Assembly (NCBI RefSeq): GCF_011881725.1
Contig: NZ_JAATUR010000004.1
Coordinates: forward strand, 80,006-144,005
Origin: Escherichia coli
GTDB taxonomy: Bacteria > Pseudomonadota > Gammaproteobacteria > Enterobacterales > Enterobacteriaceae
DNA: 64,000 nucleotides
Reading direction: 5' to 3'
This document shows positions 51,467-64,000 of this stretch, piece by piece. Under the pieces are notes generated by a model. It was not told where the DNA came from and did no database searches. It worked only from the letters and a program-made list of their open reading frames with translations. Made by a program: the position numbers and the translations under genes. The first letter of the stretch is position 1, and each line of letters begins with the position of its first letter.

Positions 51467-52516
51467 ATGGAAACCCCTCAACCCGACAAAACGGGTATGC
51501 ACATTCTGCTTAAACTGGCCTCGCTGGTCGTGATCCTCGCGGGCATTCACGCAGCGGCAGATATCATTGTGCCGCTATTACTGGCGCTGTTTTTCGCCAT
51601 CGTCCTCAACCCGCTGGTCACCTGGTTTATTCGTCGCGGAGTACAACGCCCCGTTGCCATTACCATCGTGGTGGTGGTGATGCTGATTGCACTTACCGCG
51701 CTGGTTGGCGTGCTGGCGGCATCGTTTAACGAATTTATCTCTATGCTGCCAAAGTTTAATAAGGAGCTGACGCGCAAGCTTTTTAAATTGCAGGAGATGT
51801 TGCCTTTTCTTAATTTGCATATGTCGCCGGAACGCATGCTGCAACGGATGGATTCGGAAAAAGTGGTTACTTTCACCACTGCGCTAATGACCGGGCTTTC
51901 CGGGGCAATGGCGAGCGTGCTTTTGCTGGTGATGACGGTTGTTTTCATGCTGTTTGAAGTACGCCACGTCCCATACAAAATGCGCTTTGCGTTGAATAAC
52001 CCACAGATTCACATCGCCGGACTACATCGCGCGTTAAAAGGCGTTTCGCATTATCTGGCGTTAAAAACGCTGCTAAGTTTATGGACAGGGGTAATCGTCT
52101 GGCTGGGGCTGGCGCTGATGGGCGTCCAGTTTGCGCTAATGTGGGCGGTGCTGGCGTTTTTGCTCAACTACGTCCCCAATATCGGCGCGGTGATCTCTGC
52201 CGTGCCGCCAATGATCCAGGTGTTGCTGTTTAATGGCGTTTACGAATGCATTCTGGTCGGTGCGCTGTTTTTAGTTGTTCATATGATCATCGGCAATATT
52301 CTGGAGCCGCGGATGATGGGCCATCGCCTGGGGATGTCCACCATGGTGGTCTTTCTTTCATTGTTGATTTGGGGATGGCTGCTCGGTCCGGTAGGAATGC
52401 TGCTCTCTGTACCATTAACCAGTGTGTGCAAAATCTGGATGGAAACTACGAAAGGCGGTAGCAAACTGGCGATTTTACTGGGACCAGGCAGACCGAAAAG
52501 TCGATTACCGGGATGA
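51467..52516 (+). CDS. yhhT: YhhT, AI-2E-family membrane protein
   Basis: A 349-residue AI-2 exporter (TqsA/PerM) family membrane protein with about eight hydrophobic segments. Family motifs include LVTWFIRRGVQRPVAITI and LNYVPNIGAVISAVPPMIQ. The substrate is unknown. AAGGAA precedes the ATG at 51467. It is divergent from yhhS. Confidence 0.93.
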   Translation: METPQPDKTGMHILLKLASLVVILAGIHAAADIIVPLLLALFFAIVLNPLVTWFIRRGVQRPVAITIVVVVMLIALTALVGVLAASFNEFISMLPKFNKELTRKLFKLQEMLPFLNLHMSPERMLQRMDSEKVVTFTTALMTGLSGAMASVLLLVMTVVFMLFEVRHVPYKMRFALNNPQIHIAGLHRALKGVSHYLALKTLLSLWTGVIVWLGLALMGVQFALMWAVLAFLLNYVPNIGAVISAVPPMIQVLLFNGVYECILVGALFLVVHMIIGNILEPRMMGHRLGMSTMVVFLSLLIWGWLLGPVGMLLSVPLTSVCKIWMETTKGGSKLAILLGPGRPKSRLPG

Positions 52517-52570
52517 GGCGACAAGTGATACGATACGCACTTTCCTTTTCCATTAAACGTTGGCCCTGAT

Positions 52571-53158
52571 ATGTATCGGATAGTTCTGGGGAAAGTTTCG
52601 ACCTTAAGCGCAGCTCCACTGCCACCGGCTTTACGTGATCAAGCACCGCAGGGTCCACGGCGCGAACGCTGGCTGGCGGGGCGTGCATTGCTTTCGCACA
52701 CGCTTTCTCCCCTACCGGACATCACCTACGGTGAACAAGGTAAACCCGCGTTCGCCCCGGAGACTCCGCTATGGTTCAACTTAAGCCATAGCGGTGACGA
52801 TATCGCCCTGCTGTTAAGCGATGAAGGCGAAGTCGGCTGCGACATCGAAGTAGTTCGCCCGCGCGCAAACTGGCGCTGGCTGGCGAACGCAGTGTTCAGC
52901 CTCGGGGAACACGCTGAGATGGACGCCGTGCATCCTGACCAGCAACTGGAAATGTTCTGGCGTATCTGGACGCGGAAAGAAGCTATTGTCAAACAGCGCG
53001 GCGGCAGCGCCTGGCAAATCGTCAGCGTAGATAGCACCTATCAATCATCACTGTCAGTTAGCCATTGTCAGCTTGAAAATTTAAGTCTGGCGATCTGCAC
53101 TCCTACTCCCTTTACGCTCACCGCCGAGAGTGTGCAATGGATCGATTCGATTAACTGA
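52571..53158 (+). CDS. acpT: AcpT 4'-phosphopantetheinyl transferase
   Basis: A 195-residue Sfp-type enzyme that moves 4'-phosphopantetheine from CoA to carrier proteins. The magnesium-binding motif GCDIEVVRPRANW and the downstream RIWTRKEAIVKQRGGSAWQ are the two conserved signatures. Its natural carrier protein is not known in K-12; in pathogenic strains it is linked to a second fatty-acid-like cluster. It follows yhhT after about 55 bases. Confidence 0.94.
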   Translation: MYRIVLGKVSTLSAAPLPPALRDQAPQGPRRERWLAGRALLSHTLSPLPDITYGEQGKPAFAPETPLWFNLSHSGDDIALLLSDEGEVGCDIEVVRPRANWRWLANAVFSLGEHAEMDAVHPDQQLEMFWRIWTRKEAIVKQRGGSAWQIVSVDSTYQSSLSVSHCQLENLSLAICTPTPFTLTAESVQWIDSIN

Positions 53159-53182
53159 TCCGCCCACCCGACTGCCCTTCTA

Positions 53183-53196
53183 TTGATCCAGAACAG
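53183..53196. promoter_or_regulatory. FNR site upstream of nikA
   Basis: TTGAT, four bases, AACAG: a full left half and a partial right half of the FNR consensus TTGAT-N4-ATCAA. Anaerobic activation of nik by FNR is known. Confidence 0.6.
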
Positions 53197-53203
53197 GTAA
53201 TCA

Positions 53204-53231
53204 GTATGACGAATACTTAAAATCGTCATAC
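53204..53231. promoter_or_regulatory. NikR operator upstream of nikA
   Basis: GTATGA, 16 bases, TCATAC: exactly the known NikR operator. It covers the nikA promoter, so nickel-loaded NikR stops uptake when nickel is plentiful. Confidence 0.93.
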
Positions 53232-53268
53232 TTATATCCGCCATCTATTTTAATCCATTGGGGTTACC

Positions 53269-54843
53269 ATGCTCTCCACACTCCGCCGCACTCTATTTGC
53301 GCTGCTGGCTTGTGCGTCCTTTATCGTCCATGCCGCTGCACCAGATGAAATCACCACCGCCTGGCCGGTGAATGTCGGGCCGTTAAACCCGCATCTCTAC
53401 ACCCCAAACCAAATGTTCGCCCAGAGCATGGTCTATGAACCACTGGTGAAATATCAGGCAGATGGTTCGGTGATCCCGTGGTTGGCAAAAAGCTGGACCC
53501 ATTCGGAAGATGGCAAGACCTGGACCTTCACCTTACGTGATAACGTGAAATTCTCTAACGGTGAACCTTTCGATGCAGAGGCCGCGGCAGAGAACTTCCG
53601 CGCGGTACTCGATAACCGCCAGCGCCACGCCTGGCTGGAGCTGGCAAACCAGATTGTTGATGTCAAAGCACTCAGTAAAAACGAGCTGCAAATCACCCTG
53701 AAAAGCGCCTACTATCCTTTCCTGCAAGAACTGGCCCTGCCGCGCCCTTTCCGCTTTATCGCCCCGTCACAATTTAAAAACCACGAAACAATGAACGGAA
53801 TTAAAGCGCCGATCGGCACCGGACCATGGGTTTTGCAGGAATCTAAACTGAATCAGTACGACATCTTCGTCCGTAACGAAAACTACTGGGGCGAAAAACC
53901 TGCGATTAAAAAGATCACCTTTAACGTCATCCCGGACCCGACCACTCGCGCGGTGGCGTTTGAAACTGGCGATATCGACCTGCTGTACGGAAACGAAGGG
54001 TTATTACCGCTCGATACCTTCGCCCGCTTTAGCCAGAACCCGGCTTACCACACCCAACTGTCACAGCCGATCGAAACCGTGATGCTGGCGCTCAATACTG
54101 CCAAAGCCCCCACCAACGAGCTGGCAGTTCGTGAAGCACTCAATTACGCGGTAAACAAAAAATCGCTGATTGATAATGCGTTGTATGGCACCCAACAGGT
54201 TGCCGACACCCTGTTTGCCCCTTCTGTGCCTTACGCTAATCTCGGCCTGAAACCGCGCCAGTACGATCCGCAGAAAGCGAAAGAATTGCTGGAAAAGGCA
54301 GGCTGGACGCTGCCTGCGGGCAAAGATATCCGCGAGAAAAACGGTCAGCCGCTGCGCATTGAGCTGTCGTTCATCGGTACCGATGCGTTAAGCAAATCAA
54401 TGGCGGAAATTATTCAAGCTGATATGCGCCAGATTGGCGCTGATGTTTCACTGATCGGCGAAGAAGAGAGCAGTATCTATGCGCGTCAGCGCGACGGTCG
54501 TTTTGGCATGATTTTCCACCGCACCTGGGGTGCGCCATACGATCCACACGCCTTCCTGAGTTCCATGCGCGTACCGTCGCACGCTGACTTCCAGGCTCAG
54601 CAAGGTTTAGCCGACAAACCGCTAATTGATAAAGAGATCGGCGAAGTGCTGGCAACCCACGACGAAACGCAACGTCAGGCGCTGTATCGCGACATTCTGA
54701 CCCGTCTGCATGACGAGGCGGTTTATCTACCTATCAGCTACATCTCGATGATGGTGGTATCAAAACCGGAACTGGGTAACATCCCCTACGCGCCGATCGC
54801 CACCGAAATTCCTTTCGAACAGATTAAACCGGTGAAACCTTAA
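53269..54843 (+). CDS. nikA: NikA periplasmic nickel-binding protein
   Basis: A 524-residue family 5 solute-binding protein. The signal peptide [24 protein letters not shown] precedes [20 protein letters not shown]. It binds nickel, probably as a complex with histidine, for NikBCDE. The stop overlaps the nikB ATG by one base (TAATG). Confidence 0.97.
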   Translation: MLSTLRRTLFALLACASFIVHAAAPDEITTAWPVNVGPLNPHLYTPNQMFAQSMVYEPLVKYQADGSVIPWLAKSWTHSEDGKTWTFTLRDNVKFSNGEPFDAEAAAENFRAVLDNRQRHAWLELANQIVDVKALSKNELQITLKSAYYPFLQELALPRPFRFIAPSQFKNHETMNGIKAPIGTGPWVLQESKLNQYDIFVRNENYWGEKPAIKKITFNVIPDPTTRAVAFETGDIDLLYGNEGLLPLDTFARFSQNPAYHTQLSQPIETVMLALNTAKAPTNELAVREALNYAVNKKSLIDNALYGTQQVADTLFAPSVPYANLGLKPRQYDPQKAKELLEKAGWTLPAGKDIREKNGQPLRIELSFIGTDALSKSMAEIIQADMRQIGADVSLIGEEESSIYARQRDGRFGMIFHRTWGAPYDPHAFLSSMRVPSHADFQAQQGLADKPLIDKEIGEVLATHDETQRQALYRDILTRLHDEAVYLPISYISMMVVSKPELGNIPYAPIATEIPFEQIKPVKP

Positions 54844-55783
54844 TGTTGCGTTACGTATTACGCCGCTTTCTGCTGCTGATCCCGATGGTGCTCGCCGCCT
54901 CGGTGATCATTTTTCTGATGCTGCGCCTCGGCACCGGCGACCCGGCGCTCGACTATCTGCGTCTGTCTAATTTGCCGCCGACGCCGGAGATGCTGGCCTC
55001 TACCCGCACAATGCTCGGGCTGGATCAACCGCTGTACGTACAGTACGGCACCTGGCTGTGGAAGGCGCTGCATCTTGATTTTGGTATCTCATTCGCCAGC
55101 CAACGCCCGGTGCTGGACGATATGCTGAACTTCCTGCCCGCAACGCTGGAACTGGCGGGCGCGGCGCTGGTGTTAATTCTGCTGACTTCCGTGCCGCTCG
55201 GTATCTGGGCGGCACGCCATCGCGACCGCCTGCCGGATTTCGCCGTACGTTTTATCGCGTTTCTCGGCGTATCTATGCCTAACTTCTGGTTAGCATTTTT
55301 GCTGGTGATGGCGTTTTCAGTGTATCTGCAATGGCTGCCCGCGATGGGCTACGGCGGCTGGCAGCACATCATTTTGCCTGCGGTTTCCATCGCCTTTATG
55401 TCGCTGGCGATTAACGCACGCCTGCTGCGCGCCAGTATGCTGGACGTCGCCGGTCAGCGTCACGTCACCTGGGCGCGACTGCGCGGCCTGAACGACAAAC
55501 AGACCGAACGCCGCCATATTCTGCGCAATGCCTCGCTGCCGATGATCACCGCCGTGGGGATGCACATCGGCGAACTGATCGGCGGGACGATGATTATCGA
55601 AAACATCTTTGCCTGGCCTGGCGTAGGGCGCTATGCAGTATCAGCGATTTTTAACCGTGATTATCCGGTTATTCAGTGCTTTACGCTGATGATGGTAGTG
55701 GTTTTTGTGATCTGTAATTTGATTGTCGATTTGCTCAACGCCGCGCTGGACCCGCGCATTCGTCGTCATGAAGGAGCGCACGC

Positions 55784-55787
<4 letters not shown>
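54843..55787 (+). CDS. nikB: NikB nickel ABC permease
   Basis: A 314-residue inner-membrane permease with six predicted helices. The family 5 loop [27 protein letters not shown] contacts the ATPases. It overlaps nikC by four bases. Confidence 0.97.
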
Positions 55788-58591
<2,804 letters not shown>

Positions 58592-58599
58592 CTTCGTAA

Positions 58600-59724
58600 T
58601 CACGCCATTGTCCCAATCGTCTTCCTGAATCGCAGTAGCGCGATAGTGAAAAACGCGCCGCCAATCGCCATTAGCGTCAGGAACTGCGGCCAGACGATTT
58701 CAAATCCGGCACCACGGTAGAGAATGGCCTGCGCGAGGCTGACAAAGTGTGTTGTCGGCATGGTCAGCATAATGTCCTGCACCATCTGCGGCATACTTTC
58801 GCGCGGCGTGGAACCACCGGAAAGCATTTGTAACGGTAGCAGTACCAGTATCACCAACAGCCCTAACTGTGGCATCGAACGCGCTATCGTGCCCATAAAA
58901 ATACCGATTGACGTGGTGGCAAACAGGCTAAGCGCCACACCTAACATAAACAGCGGGATCGAGCCTTCAATCGGTACGCCAAGCACGCCTTTTACCATCA
59001 ATACCAGCGATAATCCCGATACCACCAGCACCACCAGCCCCATCGACCAGACCTTCGCCATCATGATCTCAAACGGCGTTATCGGCATTACCAGCAGATG
59101 TTCCACCGTGCCGTGTTCACGTTCGCGGATCAGCGCCGATCCGGTCAATACAATCGCCAGCATGGTAATGTTGTTGATGATCGCCATCACCCCGCCAAAC
59201 CACGCGGGATCGAGGTTCGGGTTAAAGCGCATGCGGGTTTCCAGCGACACCAACGGTTCGCTGTTATCACGGTAGCGCGCAACGAAGCTGTTCACTTCGC
59301 CGTTGATAATATTCTGGATATATCCGTTGCCGGTAAATGCCTGGCTCATACGCGTGGCATCGACGTTCACCTGAATATCCGGCTGGCGTCCGGCGAGGAC
59401 ATCACGCTGAAAATCAGGCGGAATATTTATTGCGAAGGTATAGCGCCCGGCGTCCAGTCCGGCATCCATCTCATCGGCAGTAATCATCTCCGGCGGCAAA
59501 AACCACGGGCGATAAAAGCTGTTAACGATCCGGTTCGACAACTGCGACTGATCCATATCGGCAATGGCGATCGGCGCGAGGTTCAACGATCCTGGCGTAA
59601 CGGTCGCTGACGAATACACCGACACCGTAAACGAGAAGACAATCAGCGTCAGCATCGCTTTATCACCGAGCAGACTGCGCAACTCTTTGATACCCAAATT
59701 AAAAATATTGCGTAAATGGCGCAT
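58600..59724 (-). CDS. yhhJ: YhhJ, ABC-2 type export permease
   Basis: A 374-residue permease of the ABC-2 (YhhJ/YbhS) family: an N-terminal helix, a large periplasmic loop (about residues 45-170) and five C-terminal helices. The start is the second ATG of ATGATG, overlapping the rbbA stop by one base, with AGGAGGG before it; a longer frame to 59808 lies inside rbbA. It forms an operon with yhiI and rbbA. The substrate is unknown; drugs or other small molecules are expected from the family. Confidence 0.92.
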   Translation of the reverse strand: MRHLRNIFNLGIKELRSLLGDKAMLTLIVFSFTVSVYSSATVTPGSLNLAPIAIADMDQSQLSNRIVNSFYRPWFLPPEMITADEMDAGLDAGRYTFAINIPPDFQRDVLAGRQPDIQVNVDATRMSQAFTGNGYIQNIINGEVNSFVARYRDNSEPLVSLETRMRFNPNLDPAWFGGVMAIINNITMLAIVLTGSALIREREHGTVEHLLVMPITPFEIMMAKVWSMGLVVLVVSGLSLVLMVKGVLGVPIEGSIPLFMLGVALSLFATTSIGIFMGTIARSMPQLGLLVILVLLPLQMLSGGSTPRESMPQMVQDIMLTMPTTHFVSLAQAILYRGAGFEIVWPQFLTLMAIGGAFFTIALLRFRKTIGTMA

Positions 59725-62459
59725 CATCCCTCCTGTTTTTTCAACAGCAGGATGCTTAAGCCCATCACCAACGGGATGGCTATCAGCAACGGGATAAAAA
59801 GTTGCCACAAATCAGTCAGATCAAGCGCCTTCGAGAACGTCCCGCGGGCGATAGTCAGAAAATGACTGGTGGGATAAATCTCGCCGATCCAACGCCCTGG
59901 CCCTTCCAGCGAAGCTACCGGATCGATCATCCCTGAAAACTGCGTCGCCGGAATCAGCGTGATAATCGCCGTACCGAAAATGGCGGCAATCTGGCTTTTC
60001 ATAAAGGTAGAGATCAGCAGCCCCATTCCGGTGGCGATGATGATATACAGCAACGCCGCCAGGGTGAGCGTCAGGAAACTGCCTTTATGCGGTACGCCAA
60101 ATACAAATACCGACAGGGCGCAGAGCAGGAAAAAGTTCAGCATCCCCAGCGCGATGTATGGCAGCTGTTTGCCGAGTAAAAATTCGCTACGAGTGGTAGG
60201 AGTCACGTAAAGGTTGATAATCGACCCCAGCTCTTTTTCTCGCACCACGCTAAGGGCGCTTAACATCGACGGAATCATCATCAGCAACAGCGGGATCACC
60301 GCCGGAACAATCGCTGGCAGGCTTTTGACGTCCGGGTTATAGCGATAGCGCGTCTCAATGTTCATCAGCCCGTTTTGGCTGGCGGGCGTGGATTGTCGGC
60401 TCGCTACATCCTGTAGCCAGCTCTGGTGCATGGCCTGCACGTAACCTTTTACCGTTTCGGCACGGCTGGGCATCGCACCGTCGATCCAGACACCGAGTTC
60501 CACGGGCGTACCACGCGCGATATCGCGCCCGAAATTGGGTGGGATCTCAATTGCCACGGTGATATCGCCCGCACGCATCCGACGATCAAGCTCGTCATAA
60601 CTGGTGAGCGGCGGCTGTTCGATAAAGTAACGGGAACCGGAAAGATTGAGCATCCACGCCTGGCTGCTGACGGTCTGGTCGCGGTCGAGCACCGCAAAGC
60701 GCAGGTTTTCCACATCCATACTGATGCCATAGCCCATTATCAACATCAAAATCACCGTTCCCATCAGCGCCAGCGTCGAGCGGACCGGATCGCGGCGCAG
60801 TTCCAGTGCTTCGCGGCGGCTGTAGCTAAACAGACGGCGCAGGCTAAATCCCTGACGCGGCGCATGGGTAGTGTTGTGTACCACGGGCGGCGCTTCAACT
60901 TCGTTGCTCTGCCCTGCCGCCTCCTGCAAACAGGCGATAAATGCCTCTTCCAGACTGGCGGCCCCGCGTTTCTCAACCAGTTCCTGCGGCGTGCCGCTGG
61001 CGAGCACTTTTCCGGCGTGCATCAGTGAGATACGGTCGCAGCGTTCCGCTTCGTTCATAAAGTGGGTGGAGATAAAAATAGTCACTTTGTCCCGGCGCGA
61101 GAGATCCACCATCAACTGCCAGAACATATCCCTCGCCACCGGATCGACGCCAGAAGTAGGCTCATCGAGAATTAACATTTCCGGGCGATGAATTACTGCT
61201 ACCGCCAGCGAAAGCCGCTGGCGAATACCGAGCGGCAATGACTCAGGCAATACATCTTCTACGTCATTGAGCTTAAAACGCTCGCTCATTTCAGCAACTC
61301 GCGCGGGAATTTCCGCTTCCGGGATGTGAAACAAACGTGCGTGAAGTTCCAGGTTTTGCCGCACGGTGAGTTCGTTATAGAGCGAAAACGCCTGTGACAT
61401 ATAGCCTACCCGGCGGCGGGTATCGATATCTTTTGGATCAACCGATTGCCCAAACAACCACGCTTCACCTTCGCTGGCGGGCAGCAGTCCGGTGAGCATT
61501 TTCATGGTGGTGGATTTACCGCAGCCGTTCGAACCGAGGAAACCAAAAATTTCCCCGCGTGGAATGCGGAAATTGACGTGATCAACAGCGACAAAGGAAC
61601 CAAAACGCATGGTCAGATCGCGCGCCTCGATGGCAATCTCTGCGTTTTCAGGTTGATACGGTGGGATCACTACCGCCTGATGCGCCTCGCGTTGCGCTTG
61701 CGGTAACAAATTAATAAATGCTTCTTCGAGCGTGGCACTTTGCGTTTGCTGGCGTAGTTCTTCGGCGCTGCCGGTCGCCAGCACTTCTCCGGCATTCATC
61801 GCCACCAGCCAGTCAAAGCGTTCAGCCTCTTCCATATAAGCGGTGGCGACCAGCACGCTCATGTTACTTTGCCGCTGGCGAATGCTGTCGATTAGATCCC
61901 AGAACTGAGCGCGGGAGAGCGGGTCGACGCCCGTCGTTGGCTCATCAAGAATCAACAATTCCGGGTCGTGGATTAACGCGCAGCACAGCCCGAGTTTTTG
62001 CTTCATCCCGCCGGAGAGCTTCCCCGCCGGACGATCGCGAAACGGTGCTAACCCGGTGCTGGTCAGGAGTTCATTGATACGGACTTCCCGCTCTGCTTTG
62101 TCGTGACCAAACAGGCGGGCGAAAAAATCGACGTTTTCATACACCGACAATGTGTGGTAGAGGTTTTTGCCCAGCCCTTGCGGCATCCAGGCGATGCGCG
62201 GGCAGACGTCACGGCGATGCTTCGGGTCGCGCATATCGCCGCCCAGCACCACCACATTGCCCTGTTCAATGACACGAGCACCAGAAATCAACGACAACAA
62301 ACTCGACTTACCAACGCCGTCCGGGCCAATCAGCCCAACCATGCAGCGGGCCGGAATATCGAGAGTGATATTGTTTAGCGCAACGGTTTTTCCATAATGC
62401 TGGCTCACGCCCGCCAGTTGCGCAACAGGCGGAACGGGAACCAGTTCCAGATGCGTCAT
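59724..62459 (-). CDS. rbbA: RbbA (YhiH), fused double ATPase and permease
   Basis: A 911-residue fusion: two ABC ATPase domains, then an ABC-2 permease domain (about residues 545-911). The first has Walker [14 protein letters not shown], signature [11 protein letters not shown] and Walker [14 protein letters not shown]. The second has [14 protein letters not shown], a weak signature ([12 protein letters not shown]) and [14 protein letters not shown]-12 RbbA has been reported as a ribosome-bound ATPase, while its architecture and neighbours suggest export. It overlaps yhiI by four bases. Confidence 0.94.
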   Translation of the reverse strand: MTHLELVPVPPVAQLAGVSQHYGKTVALNNITLDIPARCMVGLIGPDGVGKSSLLSLISGARVIEQGNVVVLGGDMRDPKHRRDVCPRIAWMPQGLGKNLYHTLSVYENVDFFARLFGHDKAEREVRINELLTSTGLAPFRDRPAGKLSGGMKQKLGLCCALIHDPELLILDEPTTGVDPLSRAQFWDLIDSIRQRQSNMSVLVATAYMEEAERFDWLVAMNAGEVLATGSAEELRQQTQSATLEEAFINLLPQAQREAHQAVVIPPYQPENAEIAIEARDLTMRFGSFVAVDHVNFRIPRGEIFGFLGSNGCGKSTTMKMLTGLLPASEGEAWLFGQSVDPKDIDTRRRVGYMSQAFSLYNELTVRQNLELHARLFHIPEAEIPARVAEMSERFKLNDVEDVLPESLPLGIRQRLSLAVAVIHRPEMLILDEPTSGVDPVARDMFWQLMVDLSRRDKVTIFISTHFMNEAERCDRISLMHAGKVLASGTPQELVEKRGAASLEEAFIACLQEAAGQSNEVEAPPVVHNTTHAPRQGFSLRRLFSYSRREALELRRDPVRSTLALMGTVILMLIMGYGISMDVENLRFAVLDRDQTVSSQAWMLNLSGSRYFIEQPPLTSYDELDRRMRAGDITVAIEIPPNFGRDIARGTPVELGVWIDGAMPSRAETVKGYVQAMHQSWLQDVASRQSTPASQNGLMNIETRYRYNPDVKSLPAIVPAVIPLLLMMIPSMLSALSVVREKELGSIINLYVTPTTRSEFLLGKQLPYIALGMLNFFLLCALSVFVFGVPHKGSFLTLTLAALLYIIIATGMGLLISTFMKSQIAAIFGTAIITLIPATQFSGMIDPVASLEGPGRWIGEIYPTSHFLTIARGTFSKALDLTDLWQLFIPLLIAIPLVMGLSILLLKKQEG

Positions 62460-63523
62460 TGCGGCAACCTCACCACCAGGTCTTCAGGCCACGGAAGTTC
62501 TTCGTTCACTCGCACCCACGCCACGCCCGGCAAACCGGTTTTGACATATTCCAGATGTTGCTGGAGTAATTCCGGTGGGATACGCGCTTTGACGCGGAAC
62601 ATCAGTTTCAGGCGTTCATCGCTGGTTTCAACGGTTTTAGGCGTGAACTGGGCGACGCTGGCGACAAAACTGATAGTCGCAGGAATACGCAGATCTGGCG
62701 CGGCATCGAGGATCAGACGAGCTTCGCCGCCAAGTTTCAGCGTGCCCGCTTGTTCGGTTGGCAGGAAGAAGGTCATATAGACGTCGCTCAGATCGACCAT
62801 ATTCAGTACCCGACCGCCTGCCGCCAGCACTTCGCCTGGCTCGGCAACCCGATACTGCACGCGTCCGTCACGCGGAGCTTTCAGTTCGCTGTCATCGATA
62901 TCCGCCGCAATACGTCGTTCGGTTGCTTGTGCCGCTTCGACACGGGTTTGCGCCTGAATGATATTGGTACGTGCCGCTTCTATGGCGGCTTTTGAAGCCG
63001 AAACCTGGGCTTTTGCCGATTCCAGCGCAGCACGAGCGCTTTCAGCAGCGGCGCGATCGTCATCCAGTTGTTGCGCAGAAATAGCCCCACTATGGGCGAG
63101 TGAGCGAGAACGCGTATGACGTTTGGCTACGGAGTCCAGTTCGGCCTGGCGTTGATTGACCAGTGATTGTGCGGCACGGGTTTCGCTTTGCCGCTGTTCC
63201 AGCAAAGCCTGGGCGGCAGCAACGGCGCTTTGCGCCTCTTTGATTTGCGCGATGGCTTCCAGCCGCTGCTCCTGCAATACCCGGGTATCCATCTTCGCCA
63301 GCACTTCACCTTCGCGGACGAACTGGCCTTCTTTCACCAGAATGGTATCGATACGCCCGGCAATTTTGCTGGCGATATCCACTTCCGTCGCTTCAATGCG
63401 CCCATTGCTGACGGCAAAACCCTCCGGCACACCTGCCGGACGCAACAGCCACCACGCCACAACGGCAGCAACCGCCAGTAACCCAACAACCCACCACGCC
63501 AGATGGCGCTTAATCTTATCCAT
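62456..63523 (-). CDS. yhiI: YhiI, HlyD-family membrane-fusion protein
   Basis: A 355-residue periplasmic adaptor. One N-terminal membrane helix ([19 protein letters not shown], residues 9-27) anchors it. A biotinyl-lipoyl-type domain starts at [23 protein letters not shown], then a long coiled coil rich in Ala, Gln and Glu (about 80-205), then a beta-barrel part. It should connect RbbA-YhhJ to an outer-membrane channel such as TolC. It is the first gene of the operon. Confidence 0.93.
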   Translation of the reverse strand: MDKIKRHLAWWVVGLLAVAAVVAWWLLRPAGVPEGFAVSNGRIEATEVDIASKIAGRIDTILVKEGQFVREGEVLAKMDTRVLQEQRLEAIAQIKEAQSAVAAAQALLEQRQSETRAAQSLVNQRQAELDSVAKRHTRSRSLAHSGAISAQQLDDDRAAAESARAALESAKAQVSASKAAIEAARTNIIQAQTRVEAAQATERRIAADIDDSELKAPRDGRVQYRVAEPGEVLAAGGRVLNMVDLSDVYMTFFLPTEQAGTLKLGGEARLILDAAPDLRIPATISFVASVAQFTPKTVETSDERLKLMFRVKARIPPELLQQHLEYVKTGLPGVAWVRVNEELPWPEDLVVRLPQ

Positions 63524-63777
63524 AATCGACCCGCCATATTCCCTGTAAGCAAACGACGCGTGTTACAACTGTCGCCGAACGATGTTCAGCGGATTCTTCC
63601 ATCCGGGATAAGAAGGAAACGACAAATACGACCAGGGCGCAACGAACTTAACGCCAACGGGGAAGGCTTAGTGAAAACGGGTAGTAATGTTGTCATCATC
63701 AGCATTCCTGGCCGTAAATGAAACACGCATATTCATAAGTGAAATCAATTAAATACTAACAGTTATATTCATGTTGT

Positions 63778-63999
63778 CTATTTGATTGCCATCAACTTGT
63801 GATACATCGCGATGTTCTTCCGTTCGCTGGCGTTTTTTCCAAAAATATTCTGTACAGGTTCACAGATCTGTTGCACAGGTTTCCGTAACAAGGAAACCGG
63901 ATGACTATCACATCGCGTTATTATCGCCTGATGTGCGAACAATAACCGAATATAAAATAATTTATTCTGAAAAGATGATAGATGATAAAGGCTCGTGGG
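63778..63999 (-). CDS. C-terminal part of a gene cut by the window edge, probably yhiJ
   Basis: Open from the right edge on the minus strand for 73 codons to the TAG at 63778-63780. The residues include IRLLFAHQAIITRCDSHP and LLRKPVQQICEPVQNIFG, ending KNIAMYHKLMAIK. I do not recognise the family with certainty; in K-12 the gene beyond yhiI is yhiJ (DUF4049), on this strand. AT content is higher than in neighbours, as expected of yhiJ. The frame lacks a visible start because the window ends. Confidence 0.5.
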   Translation of the reverse strand, partial: PTSLYHLSSFQNKLFYIRLLFAHQAIITRCDSHPVSLLRKPVQQICEPVQNIFGKNASERKNIAMYHKLMAIK

Positions 64000-64000
64000 T

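Noticed and set aside
63901..63945. 14-codon frame with AAGGAA before its ATG
   Set aside because: Lies opposite the open frame at the right edge, and nothing downstream suggests a leader peptide or attenuator.

Overview
The window is chromosomal DNA from Escherichia coli or a very close Escherichia. Nearly every protein matches its E. coli K-12 counterpart in length and motifs, and the gene order is the K-12 order from rtcR to yhiI. It is not K-12: glpR is intact, yzgL is full length, an AtaRT-type toxin-antitoxin pair lies between panM and livJ, two related small membrane-protein genes (one frameshifted) lie between zntA and tusA, and the yhhZ/IS material I recall between yhhY and ggt in K-12 is absent. 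Family and K-12 comparisons come from memory; no search was run.

Layout. 1-3764: end of rtcR, then the glycerol 3-phosphate genes (repressor glpR, rhomboid glpG, rhodanese glpE) divergent from glpD. 3922-14942: yzgL, then the glycogen operon glgBXCAP. 15214-17103: asd and yhgN. 17160-20165: gluconate genes gntR, gntK, gntU with a double GntR operator. 20259-23108: yhhW, yhhX, the iron-stress small RNA ryhB with its Fur box, and the acetyltransferase gene yhhY. 23168-30418: ggt, yhhA and the Pho-regulated ugpBAECQ uptake operon. 30827-38520: the branched-chain amino acid system (livKHMGF and livJ), panM and ataRT. 38792-43151: rpoH and the ftsYEX operon. 43301-47557: rsmD, yhhL, yhhM, yhhN, zntA. 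47590-53158: two small membrane-protein genes, tusA, yhhQ, dcrB, yhhS, yhhT, acpT. 53269-58591: nikABCDER. 58600-63523: the yhiI-rbbA-yhhJ ABC export operon. The right edge holds the 3' end of another gene, probably yhiJ.

The genes fall into self-contained modules: glycerol 3-phosphate use and import (glp, ugp), carbon storage (glg), gluconate import and phosphorylation (gnt), branched-chain amino acid import (liv), heat-shock control and membrane targeting/division (rpoH, ftsYEX), zinc export (zntA) and nickel import (nik). Regulatory sites readable in the sequence include a GlpR operator and CRP site at glpD, paired GntR operators, a Fur box at ryhB, a Pho box at ugpB, a sigma-E promoter with two DnaA boxes at rpoH, the ZntR palindrome, the NikR operator and an ataR operator-promoter. 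REP elements mark several intergenic gaps. I found no CRISPR array, rRNA, tRNA, complete insertion sequence or prophage.

The most unusual parts are the frameshifted paralogue at 48071-48324, whose reading frame breaks at a run of eight T, the intact YzgL protein, and the ataRT insertion that ends four bases inside panM.
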